Shown here: positions 1-11,800 of the stretch, in pieces
How the letters are laid out: each line of letters starts with the position of its first letter
Numbering within the stretch: position 1 is the stretch's first letter
Translations under genes and position numbers: made by a program
The notes under the pieces: generated by a model
The model's database searches: none
The model's input: only the letters and a program-made list of their open reading frames with translations
What the model was told of the DNA's origin: nothing
DNA from: Henricia sp. BOLD:AAB3569
Lineage: Eukaryota; Echinodermata; Asteroidea; Spinulosida; Echinasteridae
DNA: 64,000 nucleotides
Assembly (NCBI GenBank): GCA_037783545.1
Contig: JBBELK010001108.1
Location: 29,220-93,219, forward strand
Direction: 5' to 3'

Positions 1-563
1 AATTTGAAGTTCGTCGGAACATTTTTCGACCTCCAAATTTGCCGACGTTTGGACCACACTTTGACCAAATTGCCGAGCCAAACTGCGGTGCGTTAACGAC
101 AGTCCGAATGACTGAGCATGCGCACAACTCAGGAGTACCCCAAAGAGGTTTGTACAGACAGCCACGGTTTGCGTGAGAGCAGTCAGAAAGCCTCAACCCA
201 GTTTTTTCTAAACTTTGAAATTTCTCTGCCATTTCCCGGCGAAAGTCTGTCATTTTTTTATGACAAGTGCGCAATATAGAGAGTTTAGGGCATGCAAAAT
301 TTGAAGTTCTTCGGAACATTTTTCGACCTCCAAATTTGCCGACGTTTGGACCACACTTTGACCAAATTGCCGAGCCAAACTGCGGTGCGTTAACGACAGT
401 CCGAATGACTGAGCATGCGCACAACTCAGGAGTACCCCAAAGAGGTGTGTACAGACAGCCACGGTTTGCGTGAGAGCAGTCAGGAAGCCTCAACCCAGTT
501 TTTTCTAAACTTTGAAATTTCTCTGCCATTTCCCGGCGAAAGTCTGTCAATTTTTTATGACAA

Positions 564-3236
564 GTGCGCAATATAGAGAGTTTAGGGCATGCACAATTTG
601 AAGTTCGTCGGAACATTTTTCGACCTCCAAATTTGCCGACGTTTGGACCACACTTTGACCAAATTGCCGAGCCAAACTGCGGTGCGTTAACGACAGTCCG
701 AATGACTGAGCATGCGCACAACTCAGGAGTACCCCAAAGAGGTGTGTACAGACAGCCACGGTTTGCGTGAGAGCAGTCAGGAAGCCTCAACCCAGTTTTT
801 TCTAAACTTTGAAATTTCTCTGCCATTTCCCGGCGAAAGTCTGTCAATTTTTTATGACAAGTGCGCAATATAGAGAGTTTAGGGCATGCAACATTTGAAG
901 TTCGTCGGAACATTTTTCGACCTGCAAATTTGCCGACGTTTGGACCACACTTTGACCAAATTGCCGAGCCAAACTGCGGCGCGTTAACGACAGTCCGAAT
1001 GACTGAGCATGCGCACAACTCAGGAGTACCCCAAAGAGGTGTGTACAGACAGCCACGGTTTGCGTGAGAGCAGTCAGGAAGCCTCAACCCAGTTTTTTCT
1101 AAACTTTGAAATTTCTCTGCCATTTCCCGGCGAAAGTCTGTCAATTTTTTATGACAAGTGCGAAATATAGAGAGTTTAGGGCATGCAAAATTTGAAGTTT
1201 GTCGGAACATTTTTCGACCTCCAAATTTGCCGACGTTTGGACCACACTTTGACCAAATTGCCGAGCCAAACTGCGGTGCGTTAACGACAGTCCGAATGAC
1301 TGAGCATGCGCACAACTCAGGAGTACCCCAAAGAGGTGTGTACAGACAGCCACGGTTTTCGTGAGAGCAGTCAGGAAGCCTCAACCCAGTTTTTTCTAAA
1401 CTTTGAAATTTCTCTGCCATTTCTTGGCGAAAGTCTGTCAATTTTTTATGACAAGTGCGCAATATAGAGAGTTTAGGGCATGCACAATTTGAAGTTCGTC
1501 GGAACATTTTTCGACCTCCAAATTTGCCGACGTTTGGACCACACTTTGACCAAATTGCCGAGCCAAACTGCGGTGCGTTAACGACAGTCCGAATGACTGA
1601 GCATGCGCACAACTCAGGAGTACCCCAAAGAGGTGTGTACAGGCAGCCACGGTTTGCGTGAGAGCAGTCAGGAAGCCTCAACCCAGTTTTTTCTAAACTT
1701 TGAAATTTCTCTGCCATTTCCCGGCGAAAGTCTGTCAATTTTTTATGACAAGTGCGCAATATAGAGAGTTTAGGGCATGCAACATTTGAAGTTCGTCGGA
1801 ACATTTTTCGACCTCCAAATTTGCCGACGTTTGGACCACACTTTGACCAAATTGCCGAGCCAAACTGCGGTGCGTTAACGACAGTCCGAATGACTGAGCA
1901 TGCGCACAACTCAGGAGTACCCCAAAGAGGTGTGTACAGACAGCCACGGTTTGCGTGAGAGCAGTCAGGAAGCCTCAACCCAGTTTTTTCTAAACTTTGA
2001 AATTTCTCTGCCATTTCCCGGCGAAAGTCTGTCAATTTTTTATGACAAGTGCGCAATATAGAGAGTTTAGGGCATGCAACATTTGAAGTTCGTCGGAACA
2101 TTTTTCGACCTGCAAATTTGCCGACGTTTGGACCACACTTTGACCAAATTGCCGAGCCAAACTGCGGCGCGTTAACGACAGTCCGAATGACTGAGCATGC
2201 GCACAACTCAGGAGTACCCCAAAGAGGTGTGTACAGACAGCCACGGTTTGCGTGAGAGCAGTCAGGAAGCCTCAACCCAGTTTTTTCTAAACTTTGAAAT
2301 TTCTCTGCCATTTCCCGGCGAAAGTCTGTCAATTTTTTATGACAAGTGCGAAATATAGAGAGTTTAGGGCATGCAAAATTTGAAGTTTGTCGGAACATTT
2401 TTCGACCTCCAAATTTGCCGACGTTTGGACCACACTTTGACCAAATTGCCGAGCCAAACTGCGGTGCGTTAACGACAGTCCGAATGACTGAGCATGCGCA
2501 CAACTCAGGAGTACCCCAAAGAGGTGTGTACAGACAGCCACGGTTTGCGTGAGAGCAGTCAGGAAGCCTCAACCCAGTTTTTTCTAAACTTTGAAATTTC
2601 TCTGCCATTTCTTGGCGAAAGTCTGTCAATTTTTTATGACAAGTGCGCAATATAGAGAGTTTAGGGCATGCACAATTTGAAGTTCGTCGGAACATTTTTC
2701 GACCTCCAAATTTGCCGACGTTTGGACCACACTTTGACCAAATTGCCGAGCCAAACTGCGGTGCGTTAACGACAGTCCGAATGACTGAGCATGCGCACAA
2801 CTCAGGAGTACCCCAAAGAGGTGTGTACAGACAGCCACGGTTTGCGTGAGAGCAGTCAGGAAGCCTCAACCCAGTTTTTTCTAAACTTTGAAATTTCTCT
2901 GCCATTTCCCGGCGAAAGTCTGTCAATTTTTTATGACAAGTGCGCAATATAGAGAGTTTAGGGCATGCAACATTTGAAGTTCGTCGGAACATTTTTCGAC
3001 CTCCAAATTTGCCGACGTTTGGACCACACTTTGACCAAATTGCCGAGCCAAACTGCGGTGCGTTAACGACAGTCCGAATGACTGAGCATGCGCACAACTC
3101 AGGAGTACCCCAAAGAGGTGTGTACAGACAGCCACGGTTTGCGTGAGAGCAGTCAGGAAGCCTCAACCCAGTTTTTTCTAAACTTTGAAATTTCTCTGCC
3201 ATTTCCCGGCGAAAGTCTGTCAATTTTTTATGACAA
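564..3236. repeat. Higher-order repeat, 4-monomer (1188 bp) type
   Basis: Markers repeat at exactly 1188 bp. GCGGCGCG occurs near 978 and 2166, AAGTTTGTCGG near 1195 and 2383, GCGAAATATAG near 1160 and 2348, and CATTTCTTGGCG near 1420 and 2608. The monomer order is one unit with GCACAATTTG, two with GCAACATTTG, and one with GCAAAATTTG plus the TTTGTCGG marker. The copy at 1455-2642 is complete. The copy at 564-1454 lacks the second monomer. A third copy starts at 2643 and decays after two units. The missing unit is the expected footprint of unequal exchange. Confidence 0.9.
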
Positions 3237-4129
3237 GTGCGCAATATAGAGAGTTTAGGGCATGCAAAATTTGAAGTTCGTCGGAACATTTTTCGACGTC
3301 CAAATTTGCCGACGTTTGGACCACACTTTGACCAAATTGCCGAGCCAAACTGCGGTGCGTTAACGACAGTCCGAATGACTGAGCATGCGCACAACTCAGG
3401 AGTACCCCAAAGAGGTGTGTACAGACAGCCACGGTTTGCGTGAGAGCAGTCAGGAAGCCTCAACCCAGTTTTTACTAAACTTTGAAATTTCTCTGCCATT
3501 TCCCGGCGAAAGTCTGTCAATTTTTTTATGACAAGTGCGCAATATAGAGAGTTTAGGGCATGCAAAATTTGAAGTTCGTCGGAACATTTTTCGACCTCCA
3601 AATTTGCCGACGTTTGGACCACACTTTGACCAAATTGCCGAGCCAAACTGCGGTGCGTTAACGACAGTCCGAATGACTGAGCATGCGCAAAACTCAGGAG
3701 TACCCCAAAGAGGTGTGTACAGACAGCCACGGTTTGCGTGAGAGCAGTCAGGAAGCCTCAACCCAGTTTTTTCTAAACTTTGAAATTTCTCTGCCATTTC
3801 CCGGCGAAAGTCTGTCAATTTTTTTATGACAAGTGCGCAATATAGAGAGTTTAGGGCATGCAAAATTTGAAGTTCGTCGGAACATTTTTCGACCTCCAAA
3901 TTTGCCGACGTTTGGACCACACTTTGACCAAATTGCCGAGCCAAACTGCGGTGCGTTAACGACAGTCCGAATGACTGAGCATGCGCACAACTCAGGAGTA
4001 CCCCAAAGAGGTGTGTACAGACAGCCACGGTTTGCGTGAGAGCAGTCAGGAAGCCTCAACCCATTTTTTTCTAAACTTTGAAATTTCTCTGCCATTTCCC
4101 GGCGAAAGTCTGTCAATTTTTTATGACAA

Positions 4130-6505
4130 GTGCGCAATATAGAGAGTTTAGGGCATGCAAAATTTGAAGTTCGTCGGAACATTTTTCAACCTCCAAATTT
4201 GCCGACGTTTGGACCACACTTTGACCAAATTGCCGAGCCAAACTGCGGTGCGTTAACGACAGTCCGAATGACTGAGCATGCGCACAACTCAGGAGTACCC
4301 CAAAGAGGTGTGTACAGACAGCCACGGTTTGCGTGAGAGCAGTCAGGAAGCCTCAACCCAGTTTTTTCTAAACTTTGAAATTTCTCTGCCATTTCCCGGC
4401 GAAAGTCTGTCAATTTTTTATGACAAGTGCGCAATATAGAGAGTTTAGGGCATGCAAAATTTGAAGTTCGTCGGAACATTTTTCGACCTCCAAATTTTCC
4501 GACGTTTGGACCACACTTTGACCAAATTGCCGAGCCAAACTGCGGTGCGTTAACGACAGTCCGAATGACTGAGCATGCGCAAAACTCAGGAGTACCCCAA
4601 AGAGGTGTGTACAGACAGCCACGGTTTGCGTGAGAGCAGTCAGGAAGCCTCAACCCAGTTTTTTCTAAACTTTGAAATTTCTCTGCCATTTCCCGGCGAA
4701 AGTCTGTCAATTTTTTATGACAAGTGCGCAATATAGAGAGTTTAGGGCATGCAAAATTTGAAGTTCGTCGGAACATTTTTCGACCTCCAAATTTGCCGAC
4801 GTTTGGACCACACTTTGACCAAATTGCCGAGCCAAACTGCGGTGCGTTAACGACAGTCCGAATGACTGAGCATGCGCACAACTCAGGAGTACCCCAAAGA
4901 GGTGTGTACAGACAGCCACGGTTTGCGTGAGAGCAGTCAGGAAGCCTCAACCCATTTTTTTCTAAACTTTGAAATTTCTCTGCCATTTCCCGGCGAAAGT
5001 CTGTCAATTTTTTATGACAAGTGCGCAATATAGAGAGTTTAGGGCATGCAAAATTTGAAGTTCGTCGGAACATTTTTCAACCTCCAAATTTGCCGACGTT
5101 TGGACCACACTTTGACCAAATTGCCGAGCCAAACTGCGGTGCGTTAACGACAGTCCGAATGACTGAGCATGCGCACAACTCAGGAGTACCCCAAAGAGGT
5201 GTGTACAGACAGCCACGGTTTGCGTGAGAGCAGTCAGGAAGCCTCAACCCAGTTTTTTCTAAACTTTGAAATTTCTCTGCCATTTCCCGGCGAAAGTCTG
5301 TCAATTTTTTATGACAAGTGCGCAATATAGAGAGTTTAGGGCATGCAAAATTTGAAGTTCGTCGGAACATTTTTCGACCTCCAAATTTTCCGACGTTTGG
5401 ACCACACTTTGACCAAATTGCCGAGCCAAACTGCGGTGCGTTAACGACAGTCCGAATGACTGAGCATGCGCACAACTCAGGAGTACCCCAAAGAGGTGTG
5501 TACAGACAGCCACGGTTTGCGTGAGAGCAGTCAGGAAGCCTCAACCCAGTTTTTTCTAAACTTTGAAATTTCTCTGCCATTTCCCGGCGAAAGTCTGTCA
5601 ATTTTTTATGACAAGTGCGCAATATAGAGAGTTTAGGGCATGCAAAATTTGAAGTTCGTCGGAACATTTTTCGACCTCCAAATTTGCCGACGTTTGGACC
5701 ACACTTTGACCAAATTGCCGAGCCAAACTGCGGTGCGTTAACGACAGTCCGAATGACTGAGCATGCGCACAACTCAGGAGTACCCCAAAGAGGTGTGTAC
5801 AGACAGCCACGGTTTGCGTGAGAGCAGTCAGGAAGCCTCAACCCATTTTTTTCTAAACTTTGAAATTTCTCTGCCATTTCCCGGCGAAAGTCTGTCAATT
5901 TTTTATGACAAGTGCGCAATATAGAGAGTTTAGGGCATGCAAAATTTGAAGTTCGTCGGAACATTTTTCAACCTCCAAATTTGCCGACGTTTGGACCACA
6001 CTTTGACCAAATTGCCGAGCCAAACTGCGGTGCGTTAACGACAGTCCGAATGACTGAGCATGCGCACAACTCAGGAGTACCCCAAAGAGGTGTGTACAGA
6101 CAGCCACGGTTTGCGTGAGAGCAGTCAGGAAGCCTCAACCCAGTTTTTTCTAAACTTTGAAATTTCTCTGCCATTTCCCGGCGAAAGTCTGTCAATTTTT
6201 TATGACAAGTGCGCAATATAGAGAGTTTAGGGCATGCAAAATTTGAAGTTCGTCGGAACATTTTTCGACCTCCAAATTTTCCGACGTTTGGACCACACTT
6301 TGACCAAATTGCCGAGCCAAACTGCGGTGCGTTAACGACAGTCCGAATGACTGAGCATGCGCACAACTCAGGAGTACCCCAAAGAGGTGTGTACAGACAG
6401 CCACGGTTTGCGTGAGAGCAGTCAGGAAGCCTCAACCCAGTTTTTTCTAAACTTTGAAATTTCTCTGCCATTTCCCGGCGAAAGTCTGTCAATTTTTTAT
6501 GACAA
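4130..6505. repeat. Higher-order repeat, 3-monomer (891 bp) type
   Basis: Three tandem copies begin at 4130, 5021 and 5912; the third is incomplete. Diagnostic changes recur every 891 bp: TTTTTCAACC in the first monomer (about 4183, 5074, 5965), AATTTTCCGACG in the second, and a T in place of G in the CCCATTTTTTTCT tract that precedes each copy. The third copy runs into the next HOR type, which shares the TTTTCCGACG monomer at 6209. Confidence 0.9.
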
Positions 6506-8881
6506 GTGCGCAATATAGAGAGTTTAGGGCATGCAAAATTTGAAGTTCGTCGGAACATTTTTCGACCTCCAAATTTGCCGACGTTTGGACCACACTTTGA
6601 CCAAATTGCCGAGCCAAACTGCGGTGCGTTGACGACAGTCCGAATGACTGAGCATGCGCAAAACTCAGGAGTACCCCAAAAAGGTGTGTACAGACAGCCA
6701 CGGTTTGCGTGAGAGCAGTCAGGAAGCCTCAACCCAGTTTTTTCTAAACTTTGAAATTTCTCTGCCATTTCCCGGCGAAAGTCTGTCAATTTTTTATGAC
6801 AAGTGCGCAATATAGAGAGTTTAGGGCATGCAAAATTTGAAGTTCGTCGGGACATTTTTCGACCTCCAAATTTGCCGACGTTTGGACCACACTTTGACCA
6901 AATTGCCGAGCCAAACTGCGGTGCGTTAACGACAGTCCGAATGACTGAGCATGCGCACAACTCAGGAGTACCCCAAAGAGGTGTGTACAGACAGCCACGG
7001 TTTGCGTGAGAGCAGTCAGGAAGCCTCAACCCAGTTTTTTCTAAACTTTGAAATTTCTCTGCCATTTCCCGGCGAAAGTCTGTCAATTTTTTATGACAAG
7101 TGCGCAATATAGAGAGTTTAGGGCATGCAAAATTTGAAGTTCGTCGGAACATTTTTCGACCTCCAAATTTGCCGACGTTTGGACCACACTTTGACCAAAT
7201 TGCCGAGCCAAACTGCGGTGCGTTAACGACAGTCCGAATGACCGAGCATGCGCACAACTCAGAAGTACCCCAAAGAGGTGTGTACAGACAGCCACGGTTT
7301 GCGTGAGAGCAGTCAGGAAGCCTCAACTCAGTTTTTTCTAAACTTTGAAATTTCTCTGCCATTTCCCGGCGAAAGTCTGTAAATTTTTTATGACAAGTGC
7401 GCAATATAGAGAGTTTAGGGCATGCAAAATTTGAAGTTCGTCGGAACATTTTTCGACCTCCAAATTTGCCGACGTTTGGACCACACTTTGACCAAATTGC
7501 CGAGCCAAACTGCGGTGCGTTAACGACAGTCCGAATGACTGAGCATGCGCACAACTCAGGAGTACCCCAAAGAGGTGTGTACAGACAGCCACGGTTTGCG
7601 TGAGAGCAGTCAGGAAGCCTCAACCCAGTTTTTTCTAAACTTTGAAATTTCTCTGACATTTCCCGGCGAAAGTCTGTCAATTTTTTATGACAAGTGCGCA
7701 ATATAGAGAGTTTAGGGCATGCAAAATTTGAAGTTCGTCGGAACATTTTTCGACCTCCAAATTTTCCGACGTTTGGACCACACTTTGACCAAATTGCCGA
7801 GCCAAACTGCGGTGCGTTAACGACAGTCCGAATGACTGAGCATGCGCACAACTCAGGAGTACCCCAAAGAGGTGTGTACAGACAGCCACGGTTTGCGTGA
7901 GAGCAGTCAGGAAGCCTCAACCCAGTTTTTTCTAAACTTTTAAATTTCTCTGCCATTTCCCGGCGAAAGTCTGTCAATTTTTTATGACAAGTGCGCAATA
8001 TAGAGAGTTTAGGGCATGCAAAATTTGAAGTTCGTCGGAACATTTTTCGACCTCCAAATTTGCCGACGTTTGGACCACACTTTGACCAAATTGCCGAGCC
8101 AAACTGCGGTGCGTTGACGACAGTCCGAATGACTGAGCATGCGCAAAACTCAGGAGTACCCCAAAGAGGTGTGTACAGACAGCCACGGTTTGCGTGAGAG
8201 CAGTCAGGAAGCCTCAACCCAGTTTTTTCTAAACTTTGAAATTTCTCTGCCATTTCCCGGCGAAAGTCTGTCAATTTTTTATGACAAGTGCGCAATATAG
8301 AGAGTTTAGGGCATGCAAAATTTGAAGTTCGTCGGGACATTTTTCGACCTCCAAATTTGCCGACGTTTGGACCACACTTTGACCAAATTGCCGAGCCAAA
8401 CTGCGGTGCGTTAACGACAGTCCGAATGACTGAGCATGCGCACAACTCAGGAGTACCCCAAAGAGGTGTGTACAGACAGCCACGGTTTGCGTGAGAGCAG
8501 TCAGGAAGCCTCAACCCAGTTTTTTCTAAACTTTGAAATTTCTCTGCCATTTCCCGGCGAAAGTCTGTCAATTTTTTATGACAAGTGCGCAATATAGAGA
8601 GTTTAGGGCATGCAAAATTTGAAGTTCGTCGGAACATTTTTCGACCTCCAAATTTGCCGACGTTTGGACCACACTTTGACCAAATTGCCGAGCCAAACTG
8701 CGGTGCGTTAACGACAGTCCGAATGACTGAGCATGCGCACAACTCAGGAGTACCCCAAAGAGGTGTGTACAGACAGCCACGGTTTGCGTGAGAGCAGTCA
8801 GGAAGCCTCAACCCAGTTTTTTCTAAACTTTGAAATTTCTCTGACATTTCCCGGCGAAAGTCTGTCAATTTTTTATGACAA
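6209..8881. repeat. Higher-order repeat, 5-monomer (1485 bp) type
   Basis: Markers recur 1485 bp apart: TTTTCCGACG in units 6209 and 7694, GCGTTGACGAC in units 6506 and 7991, and GTCGGGACAT in units 6803 and 8288. The CTCTGACATT marker near 7651 and 8839 is 1188 bp apart instead. The second copy therefore lacks the counterpart of the monomer at 7100-7396, or the first copy gained it. The first monomer is shared with the upstream trimer block, so the two blocks overlap. Confidence 0.85.
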
Positions 8882-11800
8882 GTGCGCAATATAGAGAGTT
8901 TAGGGCATGCAAAATTTGAAGTTCGTCGGAACATTTTTCGACCTCCAAATTTGCCGACGTTTGGACCACACTTTGACCAAATTGCCGAGCCAAACTGCGG
9001 TGCGTTAACGACAGTCCGAATGACTGAGCATGCGCAAAACTCAGGAGTACCCCAAAGAGGTGTGTACAGACAGCCACGGTTTGCGTGAGAGCAGTCAGGA
9101 AGCCTCAACCCAGTTTTTTATAAACTTTGAAATTTCTCTGCCATTTCCCGGCGAAAGTCTGTCAATTTGTTATTACAAGTGCGCAATATAGAGAGTTTAG
9201 GGCATGCACAATTTGAAGTTCGTTGGAACATTTTTCGACCTCCAAATTTGCCGACGTTTGGACCACACTTTGACCAAATTGCCGAGCCAAACTGCGGTGC
9301 GTTAACGACAGTCCGAATGACTGAGCATGCGCACAACTCAGGAGTACCCCAAAGAGGTGTGTACAGACAGCCACGGTTTGCGTGAGAGCAGTCAGGAAGC
9401 CTCAACCCAGTTTTTTCTAAACTTTGAAATTTCTCTGCCATTTCCCGGCGAAAGTCTGTCAATTTTTTATGACAAGTGCGCAATATAGAGAGTTTAGGGC
9501 ATGCAAAATTTGAAGTTCGTCGGAACATTTTTCGACCTCCAAATTTGCCGACGTTTGGACCACACTTTGACCAAATTGCCGAGCCAAACTGCGGTGCGTT
9601 AACGACAGTCCGAATGACTGAGCATGCGCACAACTCAGGAGTACCCCAAAGAGGTGTGTACAGACAGCCACGGTTTGCGTGAGAGCAGTCAGGAAGCCTC
9701 AACCCAGTTTTTTCTAAACTTTGAAATTTCTCTGCCATTTCCCGGCGAAAGTCTGTAAATTTTTTTATGACAAGTGCGCAATATAGAGAGTTTAGGGCAT
9801 GCACAATTTGAAGTTCGTCGGAACATTTTTCGAACTCCAAATTTGCCGACGTTTGGACCACACTTTGACCAAATTGCCGAGCCAAACTGCGGTGCGTTAA
9901 CGACAGTCCGAATGACTGAGCATGCGCACAACTCAGGAGTACCCCAAAGGGGTGTGTACAGACAGCCACGGTTTGCGTGAGAGCAGTCAGGAAGCCTCAA
10001 CCCAGTTTTGTCTAAACTTTGAAATTTCTCTGCCATTTCCCGGCGAAAGTCTGTCAATTTTTTATGACAAGTGCGCAATATAGAAAGTTTAGGGCATGCA
10101 AAATTTGAAGTTCGTCGGAACATTTTTCGACCTCCAAATTTGCCGACGTTTGGACCACACTTTGACCAAATTGCCGAGCCAAACTGCAGTGCGTTAACGA
10201 CAGTCCGAATTACTGAGCATGCGCACAACTCAGAAGTACCCCAAAGAGGTGTGTACAGACAGCCACGGTTTGCGTGAGAGCAGTCAGGAAGCCTCAACCC
10301 AGTTTTTTCTAAACTTTGAAATTTCTCTGCCATTTCCCGGCGAAAGTCTGTCAATTTTTTATGACAAGTGCGCAATATAGAGAGTTTAGGGCATGCAAAA
10401 TTTGAAGTTCGTCGGAACATTTTTCGACCTCCAAATTTGCCGACGTTTGGACCACACTTTGACCAAATTGCCAAGCCAAACTGCGGTGCGTTAACGACAG
10501 TCCGAATGACTGAGCATGCGCAAAACTCAGGAGTACCCCAAAGAGGTGTGTACAGACAGCCACGGTTTGCGTGAGAGCAGTCAGGAAGCCTCAACCCAGT
10601 TTTTTCTAAACTTTGAAATTTCTCTGCCATTTCCCGGCGAAAGTCTGTCAATTTGTTATTACAAGTGCGCAATATAGAGAGTTTAGGGCATGCACAATTT
10701 GAAGTTCGTTGGAACATTTTTCGACCTCCAAATTTGCCGACGTTTGGACCACACTTTGACCAAATTGCCGAGCCAAACTGCGGTGCGTTAACGACAGTCC
10801 GAATGACTGAGCATGCGCACAACTCAGGAGTACCCCAAAGAGGTGTGTACAGACAGCCACGGTTTGCGTGAGAGCAGTCAGGAAGCCTCAACCCAGTTTT
10901 TTCTAAACTTTGAAATTTCTCTGCCATTTCCCGGCGAAAGTCTGTCAATTTGTTATGACAAGTGCGCAATATAGAGAGTTTAGGGCATGCAAAATTTGAA
11001 GTTCGTCGGAACATTTTTCGACCTCCAAATTTGCCGACGTTTGGACCACACTTTGACCAAATTGCCGAGCCAAACTGCGGTGCGTTAACGACAGTCCGAA
11101 TGACTGAGCATGCGCACAACTCAGGAGTACCCCAAAGAGGTGTGTACAGACAGCCACGGTTTGCGTGAGAGCAGTCAGGAAGCCTCAACCCAGTTTTTTC
11201 TAAACTTTGAAATTTCTCTGCCATTTCCCGGCGAAAGTCTGTAAATTTTTTTATGACAAGTGCGCAATATAGAGAGTTTAGGGCATGCACAATTTGAAGT
11301 TCGTCGGAACATTTTTCGACCTCCAAATTTGCCGACGTTTGGACCACACTTTGACCAAATTGCCGAGCCAAACTGCGGTGCGTTAACGATAGTCCGAATG
11401 ACTGAGCATGCGCACAACTCAGGAGTACCCCAAAGGGGTGTGTACAGACAGCCACGGTTTGCGTGAGAGCAGTCAGGAAGCCTCAACCCAGTTTTGTCTA
11501 AACTTTGAAATTTCTCTGCCATTTCCCGGCGAAAGTCTGTCAATTTTTTATGACAAGTGCGCAATATAGAAAGTTTAGGGCATGCAAAATTTGAAGTTCG
11601 TCGGAACATTTTTCGACCTCCAAATTTGCCGACGTTTGGACCACACTTTGACCAAATTGCCGAGCCAAACTGCAGTGCGTTAACGACAGTCCGAATTACT
11701 GAGCATGCGCACAACTCAGGAGTACCCCAAAGAGGTGTGTACAGACAGCCACGGTTTGCGTGAGAGCAGTCAGGAAGCCTCAACCCAGTTTTTTCTAAAC

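Noticed and set aside
267-473. Plus-strand 68-codon frame in every monomer, with a 70-codon minus-strand counterpart
   Set aside because: Both need GTG starts, overlap each other on opposite strands and repeat with the satellite. Nothing supports translation.
5968-9108. Minus-strand frame of 1046 codons made of about ten 99-residue repeats
   Set aside because: It is the satellite monomer translated; it has no domain, and equal or longer frames appear wherever no indel occurs. The boundaries are set by indels and chance start codons.
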